A stretch of 64,000 nucleotides of DNA from Ignavibacteriales bacterium (GCA_016700155.1 CP065001.1:1736001-1800000), one strand, 5' to 3'. Positions 18,499 through 28,373 are shown, counted from the first letter of the stretch. Notes: a model not told the origin generated them from the letters alone. Translations and numbers: made by a program.

Positions 18499-20400
18499 AT
18501 GAATAAAAGTATATACTGCAATCTTTTTTTTGTGTTATTTATTTTCCTCGCTGTTGAAGCGAGCGCGCAACAAAATCTTTTTGTTCCAAGAAATGTAGAG
18601 AAAGCATTTGTTAATGGAACAAGATCATATGACGGTAACCCGGGAAAAAATTATTGGCAGAATTCATCTGTCTATAATATTAAAGCTGATGTAGATCCAT
18701 TCAAAAAATTATTGACCGGTACTCAAACAATAATGTACAGGAATGATAGTCCCGATACATTAAAGTCACTCGTCATTCGTCTGTACCAGAACATCAATAA
18801 AAAATCTTCCGCAAGGGATTTTAATTTATGGCGGGATTTTACCAATGATGGAATGACAGTAACAAGGTTAGTCATTAATCATAACCAATATACTCTTGAA
18901 GATAGAAAAGCTGTTTCTGTCAGCGGTACTAATATGATTATTAAACTTGATCAGCCAATCAGCCCGTCTTCCGAAAATGTGATTGAAGTTGATTGGAATT
19001 TTGAACTGCCTTCCGGTCCTTCCATAAGATTTGGAAATTATGATTCTACATCATACTTCATTGCATACTGGTATCCGCAGATTGCCGTTTATGATGATCT
19101 TGATGGCTGGGACATGAATGAGTATACAGGGACTACCGAGTTTTACAATGACTTTGCTGACTTTACAATTGAATTTACCCTTCCAAATAATTTCTTTTTA
19201 TGGTCAACAGGAATTCTTCAGAATCCTGAAAAAATATATTCACAAAAAATTCTTGATAGATACAGGCAATCGTTTTACACAGATGAAATTATAAATGTTG
19301 TAACTAAGGAAGAAGCCGGAAAGTATAATCTGTTAAAAAATGATGAAGCAAAAAATAAGTGGATAATCAAGGCTGAGAGCGTTCCGGATTTCGCATTTGG
19401 TTTTAGTGATCACTATCTGTGGGATGCTTCAAGTGTTGTGGTGGATTCGCTTTCAGGTAAACGTGTTCAGGTTAATTCTGTTTATAAAGAAACATCAAAA
19501 GATTTCTATGATGTATGCGGCATAATGAAAAAAGTATTAATACATTTTTCTTTTTCTTTGCCTGGTGTCGCGTATCCTTATCCTGCTTCTACAATATTTA
19601 ATGGTGCGGGTGGGATGGAATTTCCCATGATAGTTAATAATGGTTCAGAGGATTCGTACAACAGGGCAGCGAGTCTTGCCGCGCATGAAATTGCTCATAC
19701 ATATTTCCCTTTTTATATGGGAATTAATGAAAGAAAATATGCATGGATGGATGAAGGTTATGCTGTCCTTTTTACAAATGACTTTCAGGAAAATGTATTG
19801 GTAGGATATACCGAGAGACCGGGCGTTGTAAAAAGTTATGAACGCGCCGCAGGTAATGAATCAGAACTTCCGCTTATAACACCTTCGACGCAAATGCGGA
19901 ATAGTACTTATCGGATCGCTGCATACAACAAACCTGCAACTGCTTATAATTTACTTAGTCACTTGTTGGGCAAAGAACTTTATTTAAAGACACTAAAAGA
20001 ATTTATAAGGCGCTGGAACGGAAAACATCCCTCGCCTTATGATTTTTTCAATACGTTTAATAATGTGACCGGCAGTGATCTGTCATGGTTTTGGAAGCCA
20101 TGGTTTTTTGAACACGGTTATCCTGATTTATCAATCAAAGATTTTAAAGTTCTGGGAAATGAAGTTTTCGTCAATGTGAAGAAAACCGGAAATTACCCCG
20201 TGCCTGTTGTGTTAACCTGCTACAATTCAATCGGCGAAAAATATACAAACCGGGTCGAAGCTTCAGTATGGAAAGATGGTAATGTTGAGTTTGAAATAAA
20301 AGTAATGATTTCAGGTTATCCTCAACGGATTGAGATCGGTGACGATACAATCCCTGATGTAAACCGTACTGACAATATTCTGTTTCCCGGTAAGGAATAA
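18499..20400 (+). CDS. M1-family zinc metallopeptidase, exported
   Basis: Gluzincin aminopeptidase-like protein of 633 residues with a signal peptide ending near EASAQ. It has a GGMEFPMI segment (equivalent of the M1 GAMEN exopeptidase motif, altered at the last position) and the zinc site H396-E397-x-x-H400 with E419 (AHEIAHTYF...WMDEGYA). The N-terminal beta-sandwich that normally precedes the catalytic domain is present (residues 40-270). No C-terminal type IX sorting domain is seen, so it is probably periplasmic. The altered MEN motif may change N-terminal residue recognition. It is unrelated in detail to the second M1 protein at 53671. Confidence 0.88.
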   Translation: MNKSIYCNLFFVLFIFLAVEASAQQNLFVPRNVEKAFVNGTRSYDGNPGKNYWQNSSVYNIKADVDPFKKLLTGTQTIMYRNDSPDTLKSLVIRLYQNINKKSSARDFNLWRDFTNDGMTVTRLVINHNQYTLEDRKAVSVSGTNMIIKLDQPISPSSENVIEVDWNFELPSGPSIRFGNYDSTSYFIAYWYPQIAVYDDLDGWDMNEYTGTTEFYNDFADFTIEFTLPNNFFLWSTGILQNPEKIYSQKILDRYRQSFYTDEIINVVTKEEAGKYNLLKNDEAKNKWIIKAESVPDFAFGFSDHYLWDASSVVVDSLSGKRVQVNSVYKETSKDFYDVCGIMKKVLIHFSFSLPGVAYPYPASTIFNGAGGMEFPMIVNNGSEDSYNRAASLAAHEIAHTYFPFYMGINERKYAWMDEGYAVLFTNDFQENVLVGYTERPGVVKSYERAAGNESELPLITPSTQMRNSTYRIAAYNKPATAYNLLSHLLGKELYLKTLKEFIRRWNGKHPSPYDFFNTFNNVTGSDLSWFWKPWFFEHGYPDLSIKDFKVLGNEVFVNVKKTGNYPVPVVLTCYNSIGEKYTNRVEASVWKDGNVEFEIKVMISGYPQRIEIGDDTIPDVNRTDNILFPGKE

Positions 20401-20445
20401 ATGTCTAAGTTCATTTTGTAAATTTAATTCACTTAAAAGTTTTAT

Positions 20446-21375
20446 ATGAGAATCTTAAAATATCTGTTGTACCTTGCACCTGTTTTAATCTTTATGGCAA
20501 TTGCTTCGGTAAGGGAAATTAATGAAGGCAGGTTAGGCAGCAGAACAAATCCAATTAAAATATACTTCACCCCATCTGTCGATTCAAAACGGATAACAAC
20601 TAACGCAAAAGAACTCGTAGACTTCCTTGAAAAAGAAACGGGTTACTATTTTACCACGGCTGTTCCCGCAAGTTTCATTGCTGTTGTCGAAGCATTCGGA
20701 ACTAAAAAGGCTGACATAGCAGGTATAAATACTTTTTCATATTTAATGGCTAACTATAAATACCAGGCTGAAGCACGTTTAAGAATCGTACGCGACAACA
20801 ATGAAACAACATATAAAGGGCAGTTCATCACAAGGGTAGATTCAGGGATAGATAGTCTTGCTGATCTCGATAATAAATCTTTTGCATATGTTGATCCTTC
20901 TTCAACATCAGGATTCATACTTCCAAAAGCACTTCTGGATAAAAAAAATATAAAGCCCAGTGAAACAGTATTCGCGATGCGGCATGATAATGTTGTGACT
21001 ATGGTCTATCAAAAGCAGGTGAGTGCGGGTGCGACATATTATGCGCCGCCGGATCCTGAAACAGGTGAAATACTTGATGCCCGGATGCGTGTTCTGAAAC
21101 AATTTCCCGATGTTGAGCAGAAAATAAAAATAATCGGATTTACTGAAGATATTCCAAACGATCCGTGGGTTTTTCGCAAGGATATGGATGAAGAAATGAA
21201 ACAGAAAATTGTTGATGCACTTTTAAAATATGTTTCTACGCCTGAAGGTGAAGCTTCTCTGTATGAAATTTATGATGTGCGTGGATTGATACCCACAAAA
21301 GATTCAGATTATGATCCGCTAAGAAAAATGTTGAAGGATCAAAACATAACTTTTGAAAAACTGGTTAAGAAATGA
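20446..21375 (+). CDS. phnD: Phosphonate/phosphate-type ABC transporter substrate-binding protein (PhnD-like)
   Basis: Periplasmic binding protein of 309 residues with an uncleaved-looking or signal N-terminus (LLYLAPVLIFMAIASV). The PhnD pattern is visible: an early IYFTPSVDSKRI strand, FLEKETGYYFTTAVPASFIAVVEAFGTKKADIAGINTFSY split into its normal turns, then FAYVDPSSTSGFILPKALL and the NDPWVFRKDM region. Ligand could be phosphate, phosphite or phosphonate; no C-P lyase genes are present, so the symbol is by similarity only. The stop overlaps phnC by 4 bases. Confidence 0.85.
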   Translation: MRILKYLLYLAPVLIFMAIASVREINEGRLGSRTNPIKIYFTPSVDSKRITTNAKELVDFLEKETGYYFTTAVPASFIAVVEAFGTKKADIAGINTFSYLMANYKYQAEARLRIVRDNNETTYKGQFITRVDSGIDSLADLDNKSFAYVDPSSTSGFILPKALLDKKNIKPSETVFAMRHDNVVTMVYQKQVSAGATYYAPPDPETGEILDARMRVLKQFPDVEQKIKIIGFTEDIPNDPWVFRKDMDEEMKQKIVDALLKYVSTPEGEASLYEIYDVRGLIPTKDSDYDPLRKMLKDQNITFEKLVKK

Positions 21376-22133
21376 TATTAAGAATTCAGAATCTTCATAA
21401 AATTTACAAGAACGGAACGCACGCTTTAAAAGGAATTTCTTTTGACGTTCAGGAAGGTGAGTTCCTTGTAATTATTGGTCTCAGTGGTTCCGGCAAATCA
21501 ACATTGCTTCGGTGCATTAATCATCTGATTGAACCTACCTCGGGAAAGATTGAATTTCTTGGTAAAGATATTACTCACATTAAAGGCGAAGAACTTAGAC
21601 GAGTCAAGTCGCAGATCGGTATGGTATTTCAGCAGTTCAATCTGATTAAAAGAAGATCTGTCCTGACAAACGTTATAACCGGTAAACTTGGTTCATTAAA
21701 AACTTTTGATACTTTACTTGAAAAATATCCTGACTCTGTTTACGAGGAAGCACAAAAATGTTTGGAGACGGTTGGCATTCCCGAAAAAGCAGGTATTCGG
21801 GCTGACAGTCTTAGCGGAGGTCAGCAGCAGCGTGTGGCAATTGCGCGTAGTCTTATGCAGAATCCAAAATTGCTGCTCGCAGATGAACCGGTCGCATCGC
21901 TTGATCCGGCAACATCCAACTCTGTAATGCAGTACTTCGAGAAGATCAATAAGGAACTTGGGACTACGGTACTCTGCAATCTTCATTTCCTAAGTCTGGT
22001 GAGAAGATACGCCACAAGAGTGATAGCGTTAAAGGGAGGTGAAATAATTTATCAAGGATTACCTGGTGAAATAGATGAAGCCTGGTTCAAAACTATTTAT
22101 GGCGATGAAGCTGAAGAGGTGGAGATAAGATGA
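21372..22133 (+). CDS. phnC: ABC transporter ATP-binding protein (PhnC-like)
   Basis: ATPase of the PhnCDE importer, 253 residues. Walker A GLSGSGKST (36-44), Q-loop near VFQQFNL, signature LSGGQQQRVAIARSL, Walker B LLLADEP, and the family-typical HFLSLVRRYATRVIALKGG switch region with a histidine. It overlaps phnD and phnE by 4 bases each, indicating one operon. Confidence 0.9.
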   Translation: MILRIQNLHKIYKNGTHALKGISFDVQEGEFLVIIGLSGSGKSTLLRCINHLIEPTSGKIEFLGKDITHIKGEELRRVKSQIGMVFQQFNLIKRRSVLTNVITGKLGSLKTFDTLLEKYPDSVYEEAQKCLETVGIPEKAGIRADSLSGGQQQRVAIARSLMQNPKLLLADEPVASLDPATSNSVMQYFEKINKELGTTVLCNLHFLSLVRRYATRVIALKGGEIIYQGLPGEIDEAWFKTIYGDEAEEVEIR

Positions 22134-23203
22134 AACAGCCGATACCGGATATTTATCCGCATAAAATAATTGAGAGAAATAAACAGAAAGAACAGAACAT
22201 CGGTTTTATTAAGGCAATTCTTCTGGACATCTTTTTCGTTTTCTATTCTATCATCGTACTTCAGAGAGCGGTTTATTATAAATTTATTCTTGAACTCAGA
22301 GAACTGCCATTTTCATGGATGGAAGTACTTTCAATATTCGGAATAAGTATTATAATCGGAGTTATGTGGGCTTATACAAAGACTTCACTTTCCTGTAAAA
22401 TATTTGGTGTAGCGAAGGACAATAAGGCAACAAAATGGACGGTAGAATTATTCGGCTGGTTTCTTTTCAACCTGACATTTGTAGCAGGCTGGATTGTAAC
22501 AAAATTATCTATAGTTGATTTGTTTTCGAGTGAGGGTGTACAGGGAGCAGAACGAATATTTGGTGCGTTATTTCAACCGGAGATGGGAATTTTTGATGAT
22601 GCATTATTCGCTACAATAGAAACCATTTACATTGCATTATTAGCAACTCTTATTTCAATACCACCGACTCTATTATTAAGCTTCTTTACTGCGCGTAATT
22701 TAATGAAAGACAGTCGTGTAAGCTTTTTTATTTACTACATTTTAAGGATTCTTCTAAACTTTATAAGATCAATTGAACCACTCATCTGGGCAATCATTTT
22801 TTCCGTGTGGGTAGGTATCGGACCTTATGCAGGAATGATAGCATTATTGGTACATACAATTGCTTCTAATGCTAAACTCTATTCAGAAGCAATTGAAAAT
22901 ATTGAAGAGGGTCCGGTTGAAGCAATATCTGCAACGGGAGCAAACAAGGTGCAGGTAGTCTGGTACGCTGTTGTTCCTCAGATTGTTTTACCATTTCTGT
23001 CCTTTACAATTTACAGGTGGGATATAAATGTCAGGATGGCAACTATAATCGGACTAGTTGGCGGCGGCGGAATTGGAACGATGTTAATGCAATACCAGGG
23101 GCTTGGAAAATGGCATGAGGTAGGTTTAATTGTACTTATGATTGCTTTTGTTGTTTGGGTGATGGATTATATAAGTGCAAGAATCAGAGAAGCTATTTAT
23201 TAA
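22130..23203 (+). CDS. phnE: ABC transporter permease (PhnE-like, N-terminally extended)
   Basis: Inner-membrane permease of the PhnCDE importer. The C-terminal ~240 residues are a standard binding-protein-dependent transport domain, with the EAA-like loop EAISATGANKVQVVWYAVVPQ and six spans. The protein has 357 residues, about 90 more than a typical PhnE; the extra N-terminal part carries two or three additional hydrophobic segments (about 25-50, 65-85, 100-125). The end is followed by 150 bases containing the Pho-box-like repeat. Confidence 0.87.
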   Translation: MKQPIPDIYPHKIIERNKQKEQNIGFIKAILLDIFFVFYSIIVLQRAVYYKFILELRELPFSWMEVLSIFGISIIIGVMWAYTKTSLSCKIFGVAKDNKATKWTVELFGWFLFNLTFVAGWIVTKLSIVDLFSSEGVQGAERIFGALFQPEMGIFDDALFATIETIYIALLATLISIPPTLLLSFFTARNLMKDSRVSFFIYYILRILLNFIRSIEPLIWAIIFSVWVGIGPYAGMIALLVHTIASNAKLYSEAIENIEEGPVEAISATGANKVQVVWYAVVPQIVLPFLSFTIYRWDINVRMATIIGLVGGGGIGTMLMQYQGLGKWHEVGLIVLMIAFVVWVMDYISARIREAIY

Positions 23204-23252
23204 ATTTTATTGTTTCTGTTTTGTCCTTTTCATTAAGTTATCTTTAGAGATA

Positions 23253-23274
23253 TTCTTAACAATTTCTTAATATT
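23253..23274 (+). promoter_or_regulatory. Pho-box-like 11-bp direct repeat before pstS
   Basis: Two copies of TTCTTAA starting exactly 11 bases apart (23253 and 23264) in an AT-rich stretch about 80 bases before the pstS ATG. PhoB-family regulators bind 11-bp direct repeats, and the gene downstream is pstS, so phosphate control is likely. The exact consensus in this lineage is unknown to me. Confidence 0.45.
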
Positions 23275-23353
23275 GACCACTCTTTGCTGTTTATCCTTAT
23301 AGATATATTTATCCTATAAATTTTTTTATTTTCAATAAATAAACGAGGGTAAA

Positions 23354-24430
23354 ATGAAATTCCAGCTAACCAAAACTTTTCTGATGAGTTTGTTCTTTAT
23401 TCTTCTTCTCACCGTAGTAGGTTGCGGCGATAAAAAAGAAAATACTCCGCCAGAAGATTCAACAAATATGACGAATAACTCACAGGCAACAGATAATATG
23501 ACTTCTACCGAGACAGCCGACGCTACTGTTGTTAAAGTTGATGACAGAATTAAACATTATGAAAAAACATCAGGAGTTTCCGGGAATCTGAGCAGTATTG
23601 GTTCTGATACAATGAACAATCTTCTCACACTCTGGCTTGAAGGATTTAAAAAATATTATCCAAATGTAAACATTCAGGTTGAAGGTAAGGGTTCAAGCAC
23701 AGCGCCACCAGCACTCATCAGTGGTACAGCTCAGCTGGGTCCAATGTCACGCGATATGAAACAGGAGGAGATTGATGCATTCGAAAAGAAATTCGGGTAT
23801 AAACCAACAGAGTTTCGTGTATCAATAGATGCACTTGCTGTCTATGTAAATAAAGATAATCCACTTTCAGGTTTATCACTTACACAAGTTGACGCAATAT
23901 TCTCTAAAACCAGGAGAGGTGGAAGTAAATCCGAGATTACAAAATGGGGTGAAGTTGGATTAACCGGAGACTGGACAAACAGAGGAATGAGTCTTTACGG
24001 AAGAAACTCAGCATCAGGTACTTATGGGTACTTTAAAGAACATGCGCTCTTTAAAGGTGACTTTAAGGACGTTGTGAAAGAGCAGCCGGGTTCTGCGTCA
24101 GTTGTTCAGGGTATTACGGAAGACAGATACGGCATTGGGTACAGTGGAATCGGTTACCGCACATCAGGTGTTAATCCTTTGCCGCTCTCCAAGAAGGATG
24201 GCGAAAAATTATACGAACCTGTTTATGAAAACTGCTTAAATGGAAATTACCCGTTAAGCAGATTCTTGAATATTTATATTAACAGCGCACCGAATAAACA
24301 ACTTGATCCGCTGTTAAGAGAATTCATAAAATTTATTTACAGTTATGAAGGTCAGGAAGTCGTAGTTAAAGACGGATATTTGCCTTTAACTTACGAACTA
24401 GTCGAACAGGAACAAAAAAAATTACAGTAA
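23354..24430 (+). CDS. pstS: Phosphate-binding lipoprotein PstS
   Basis: High-affinity phosphate-binding component of the Pst transporter. Lipobox ending at C24 (VVGC) predicts a lipid-anchored protein, followed by a low-complexity T/N/D linker to about residue 75. The binding domain shows LSSIGSDTMNNLL, the phosphate loop GKGSSTAPPALISGTAQLGPMSRDM in pieces, and YGRNSASGTYGYFKE, in which the Ser/Arg/Thr residues that hold phosphate are conserved in the family. It starts the pstSCAB-phoU operon; 34 bases separate it from the CTG start of pstC. Confidence 0.93.
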   Translation: MKFQLTKTFLMSLFFILLLTVVGCGDKKENTPPEDSTNMTNNSQATDNMTSTETADATVVKVDDRIKHYEKTSGVSGNLSSIGSDTMNNLLTLWLEGFKKYYPNVNIQVEGKGSSTAPPALISGTAQLGPMSRDMKQEEIDAFEKKFGYKPTEFRVSIDALAVYVNKDNPLSGLSLTQVDAIFSKTRRGGSKSEITKWGEVGLTGDWTNRGMSLYGRNSASGTYGYFKEHALFKGDFKDVVKEQPGSASVVQGITEDRYGIGYSGIGYRTSGVNPLPLSKKDGEKLYEPVYENCLNGNYPLSRFLNIYINSAPNKQLDPLLREFIKFIYSYEGQEVVVKDGYLPLTYELVEQEQKKLQ

Positions 24431-24464
24431 AAGCACTGACCCATAATTATTAAAGAGGGAAACT

Positions 24465-26720
24465 CTGGAAGAAAAAAATAAAAAGGACTATAAACGGGAC
24501 AGTAACGTTCATAAACGTGCCCTGTTTTATGACAAATTTTCCAGGACAATAATTTATACAGGAGGAATTGCAACTATACTTGCTGTAGTTGTAATTCTTC
24601 TTTTTGTTTTTATTGAAGCCTATCCACTATGGCTAGGGACGGATTCAGAAAAATCAACTGAACTAAAAGTTGATGTCAGTAAACATCCGTTACTGGTTGG
24701 TGTCGATGAATACAAAGAAATTTTATATACTGTTACAGATTCGGGTAGTGTGGATTTCATTTCATTGCAAAACAAGGAATTACTCAGAACTGAATCTCTT
24801 TCATTAGAAAATGGCGAAAAGATTTTAAGTGTCTCCAAAACATTAGCAAAGAATTATCTGGCTGCCGGAACATCCAAAGGCAATGCAATAATCTTCAGAG
24901 TAATTTTCAATATATCATTCGACGATAATCAAAATCGAAAGATCATTCCTGAAGTAAAAATAATTTCAAAATTAAATATTGATAGCACGGGACTCCCGGT
25001 TAATAAAATTATTTACAGGGTAAGCGGTGAAAATGAATTTTCAATTGCGGCGCTCATAAACAACAGTAAACTGTTCCAGTTTAGCTCCGAAAGCAGTGCT
25101 TCATTAATAAGCACTGAAGAAGAAAAAATTTATAGAAACGATTTAAGTAGTCAGGTAAAAGGGAAAATATCCGCAATAGAAATGGATGACTATTGTGAGA
25201 AGTTAATGGTTGGTACAGAGTCCGGTCAACTTTATTATATTTCTTTAAGAGACAAATTCTCACCGCAATTAGTACAAACATTAAACGTTACTCCGTCAGG
25301 TAAAAGTTCTGTAACATCACTCAATTTTATTATCGGTGATCAGTCCCTGATTGTTGGCGATGCTGATGGCAATCTTACATCGTGGATGCGTATTAATGAT
25401 GCTTCGACAGAGTACGGCTGGAAGCTTGTAAATCCTCATAAGTTTAAATCTCACGAAGGTACTATAACTGATATTAAATCCTCAGCAAGGAATAAAAATT
25501 TTATAACTGGTTCATCGGATGGAAAGGTGTATCTGCAGCATCTTACAAGTGAACAAACACTTGTTGAACTGCAGGGTAATGAAAAGCCGGTAAGTGATTT
25601 AGCATTCGCACCCAAAGGTGATGGGGTAGCAGTCTTATACGAAGACGGAAGTATCGCAGTTTTTGAAATCGAAAGTCCTCACCCGGAAATAACATTACAA
25701 ACATTGTTCGGCAAGGTGTGGTATGAAGGATATACTGAGCCAGAGTATGTCTGGCAATCCACAGGCGGTACGGATGATTTTGAACCAAAGTTCAGTTTGA
25801 TACCATTAATTCTCGGAACACTTAAGGGAACTGTTTATGCACTTCTTATTGCAGTTCCGCTTGCATTGTTTGGTGCTTTATATACATCACAGTTTACACA
25901 TCCGGTAATAAAAAATATTGTTAAACCGACAGTGGAAATTATGGCAGCACTTCCTTCTGTTGTTATAGGCTTTTTAGCAGGTTTATGGCTTGCGCCATTG
26001 CTTGAACGAATTTTACCAGGTGTTATGTTAATGTTTATCATCATACCTTTAACAATTGCGTTTGGTGTATTCATCTGGAATAGAGTTCCTAAGCTTTTCA
26101 AATTTATTCCAAAGACCGGTTATGAAATTTTATTAATTCTGCCTTTGATTGTAATCGGAGCTAAGATTGCAATTGAATTGGGTCCGACATTCGAATCAAT
26201 ATTTTTTGGGGGAGACTATCGTACCTGGCTTTCTGAATATCTTAATGAACAATACGATCAGCGAAACAGTATTGTTGTCGGCTTCGCAATGGGATTTGCA
26301 GTAATACCCATAATCTTTACTATTTGTGAAGATGCATTATCTACGGTGCCGCAAAGTCTAACCTCTGCTTCATTGGCGCTTGGCGCTACCAGGTGGCAGA
26401 CAGCTTTAAGAATTGTATTGCCTTCTGCAAGTCCGGGAATTTTTTCCGCAGTCATGATCGGATTCGGAAGAGCGATAGGTGAAACTATGATTGTGCTTAT
26501 GGCAACCGGCAATACTCCGATTCTTGACTTCAGTCCTTTTAATGGTATGCGAACACTTTCAGCCAATATTGCAGTTGAGATACCAGAGGCGCCTTATCAG
26601 GGAACATTGTACCGGGTATTGTTCTTAGCAGCAACTTTGCTTTTTGTAATGACGTTTATAATTAATACGATTGCTGAAATAGTCAGACAGCGTTTACGAA
26701 AAAAATATTCTGAATTATAA
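24465..26720 (+). CDS. pstC: Phosphate permease PstC, long form with propeller-like insertion, probable CTG start
   Basis: Inner-membrane subunit of the Pst importer. The first usual start (GTG, 24750) would drop the first transmembrane helix. The frame is open back to a stop at 24444 and contains no ATG, GTG or TTG before 24750. A CTG at 24465 has AAAGAGGGA a few bases upstream and gives a basic N-terminus and the span TIIYTGGIATILAVVVILLF, total 751 residues. Residues about 70-430 form a periplasmic insertion with repeated WD40-like strands (GKISAIEMDD, GTITDIKSS..ITGSSDGKVY, KPVSDLAFAPKGDGVAV). Residues 440-751 are the permease domain, with ALGATRWQTALRIVLPSA as EAA loop. Similar long PstC proteins exist in Pseudomonas and Vibrio. 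Confidence 0.9.
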   Translation: MEEKNKKDYKRDSNVHKRALFYDKFSRTIIYTGGIATILAVVVILLFVFIEAYPLWLGTDSEKSTELKVDVSKHPLLVGVDEYKEILYTVTDSGSVDFISLQNKELLRTESLSLENGEKILSVSKTLAKNYLAAGTSKGNAIIFRVIFNISFDDNQNRKIIPEVKIISKLNIDSTGLPVNKIIYRVSGENEFSIAALINNSKLFQFSSESSASLISTEEEKIYRNDLSSQVKGKISAIEMDDYCEKLMVGTESGQLYYISLRDKFSPQLVQTLNVTPSGKSSVTSLNFIIGDQSLIVGDADGNLTSWMRINDASTEYGWKLVNPHKFKSHEGTITDIKSSARNKNFITGSSDGKVYLQHLTSEQTLVELQGNEKPVSDLAFAPKGDGVAVLYEDGSIAVFEIESPHPEITLQTLFGKVWYEGYTEPEYVWQSTGGTDDFEPKFSLIPLILGTLKGTVYALLIAVPLALFGALYTSQFTHPVIKNIVKPTVEIMAALPSVVIGFLAGLWLAPLLERILPGVMLMFIIIPLTIAFGVFIWNRVPKLFKFIPKTGYEILLILPLIVIGAKIAIELGPTFESIFFGGDYRTWLSEYLNEQYDQRNSIVVGFAMGFAVIPIIFTICEDALSTVPQSLTSASLALGATRWQTALRIVLPSASPGIFSAVMIGFGRAIGETMIVLMATGNTPILDFSPFNGMRTLSANIAVEIPEAPYQGTLYRVLFLAATLLFVMTFIINTIAEIVRQRLRKKYSEL

Positions 26721-26735
26721 TTATCTGAATCATAA

Positions 26736-28373
26736 ATGAAAAAATACTTTCAATCCGGAGATATCTTTATTTGGTTAGCAGGAATGGGACTGGGAATAAG
26801 CCTGATTATGATTTCGGGACTTCTGGTTTTAATTCTGTCTAACGGTAAAGATTTTTTCTGGCCTTCTGAAATTATTCAGATTAAACGAACGGATGGAAGA
26901 ATTCAAGCCGGCGAAATTATAACAAGAGAGCCGGTTCCTATTCTTAATCTTCCTGATTCTTTAAAGAATAAAAACCTTCAACGAATTCAATTGAAAGTAG
27001 GGAACAGGGATTTATATGGCTTTGATTTTACATGGATTGATGAAAGAGAAATAAACCAACAGTCATCACCGGAATACATCTCCACTATCGAAAGATTAGA
27101 GTTTGGTAATTTTTATGGCTACATAAAACAGATACTTGTTGAAGGTGAAATTAAAGTCAGCGGCGAACAAAACGTTCATCAAAATATTGAGCGTTATCTT
27201 GAATACGTTTCAGATGTAAGATCTGAAATAGCTGATATTGAAAAATCCGATATAGGCGGGATTAATTCAAAAATTGAAAACCTTCGTCTTGATATAAAGA
27301 AAATTCTGTACTATGAAAAAGATCCTACTAAATCAAAAGCGCAGATTGAAAATATTAATTCGGAAATTGAATATCTTAACCGTGAATATCTTCATCAAAG
27401 AGATATAGTCGACTCCCTCAACCTGGTCGCCACCCGTTATTCCGTTTACATTGAAGATGCATCAGGCTCGAGTAAAACTATTCCGATGAAAGATATTGTA
27501 AGAGTATATTATCCGAATGAGATGGCATTTACATCTAAAATCGGGTTTGCCTTTTCGAAGATTTCAGAATTTCTTTTCGATGAACCAAGAGAATCGAATA
27601 CAGAAGGTGGAGTTTTCCCCGCTATATTTGGTACTGTGATGATGGTAATCCTGATGAGTTTAGCGGTCGTACCGTTTGGTGTACTTGCTGCATTGTATCT
27701 CAGGGAATATGCAAAACAAGGTGCTATGGTAAGACTTGTAAGGATCGCGGTAAATAATCTTGCCGGAGTTCCCTCGATTGTATTCGGTGTATTCGGGCTC
27801 GGTTTTTTCATCTACTTTGTAGGCGGTACAATTGATCAATTATTTTTTCCCGAAAGATTGCCTTCACCTACGTGGGGAACCGGCGGTATTCTTTGGGCTT
27901 CGCTTACACTTGCTCTGCTCACAATGCCAGTCGTAATTGTTGCTACAGAGGAAGCACTTGCATCAATTCCTCGCGGAGTAAGAGAAGCAGCTCTTGCACT
28001 AGGCGCAACTAAATGGCAGGTTGTACGGCGTGTGATTCTGCCTGCAGCAACACCGGGAATACTGACAGGTTTGATTTTATCAATGGCAAGGGCAGCAGGT
28101 GAAGTTGCACCGCTAATGATAACAGGTGTAGTTAAGCTGGCTCCTTCTCTGCCGTTTGATTCTTATTTTCCCTTCTTTCATTTAGATAGAAAATTTATGC
28201 ATCTTGGTTTCCACATTTATGATGTCGGGTTTCAATCGCCTAATGTTGAAGCGGCAATGCCAATGGTTTATACAACCACATTATTATTAATACTGATTGT
28301 TATCCTGCTGAATATATCGGCGATGATCATCAGAGCTAATCTGAGGAAGAAATATAAAACCTCAACTTTTTAA
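26736..28373 (+). CDS. pstA: Phosphate permease PstA, long form with coiled-coil insertion
   Basis: Second permease subunit of the Pst importer, 545 residues against about 280-300 for the short type. One span at about residues 12-36, then a 250-residue extracytoplasmic insertion containing a predicted coiled coil (about 145-225, rich in E, K, I and L heptads), then the permease domain from about 285 with five or six spans and the EAA loop ALALGATKWQVVRRVILPAA. The long form pairs with long PstC in other bacteria, so the two insertions may contact each other or PstS. It lies 16 bases after pstC. Confidence 0.93.
   Translation: MKKYFQSGDIFIWLAGMGLGISLIMISGLLVLILSNGKDFFWPSEIIQIKRTDGRIQAGEIITREPVPILNLPDSLKNKNLQRIQLKVGNRDLYGFDFTWIDEREINQQSSPEYISTIERLEFGNFYGYIKQILVEGEIKVSGEQNVHQNIERYLEYVSDVRSEIADIEKSDIGGINSKIENLRLDIKKILYYEKDPTKSKAQIENINSEIEYLNREYLHQRDIVDSLNLVATRYSVYIEDASGSSKTIPMKDIVRVYYPNEMAFTSKIGFAFSKISEFLFDEPRESNTEGGVFPAIFGTVMMVILMSLAVVPFGVLAALYLREYAKQGAMVRLVRIAVNNLAGVPSIVFGVFGLGFFIYFVGGTIDQLFFPERLPSPTWGTGGILWASLTLALLTMPVVIVATEEALASIPRGVREAALALGATKWQVVRRVILPAATPGILTGLILSMARAAGEVAPLMITGVVKLAPSLPFDSYFPFFHLDRKFMHLGFHIYDVGFQSPNVEAAMPMVYTTTLLLILIVILLNISAMIIRANLRKKYKTSTF

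Noticed and set aside
24750..26720. pstC starting at GTG 24750
   Set aside because: It would lack the first transmembrane helix and part of the periplasmic insertion.
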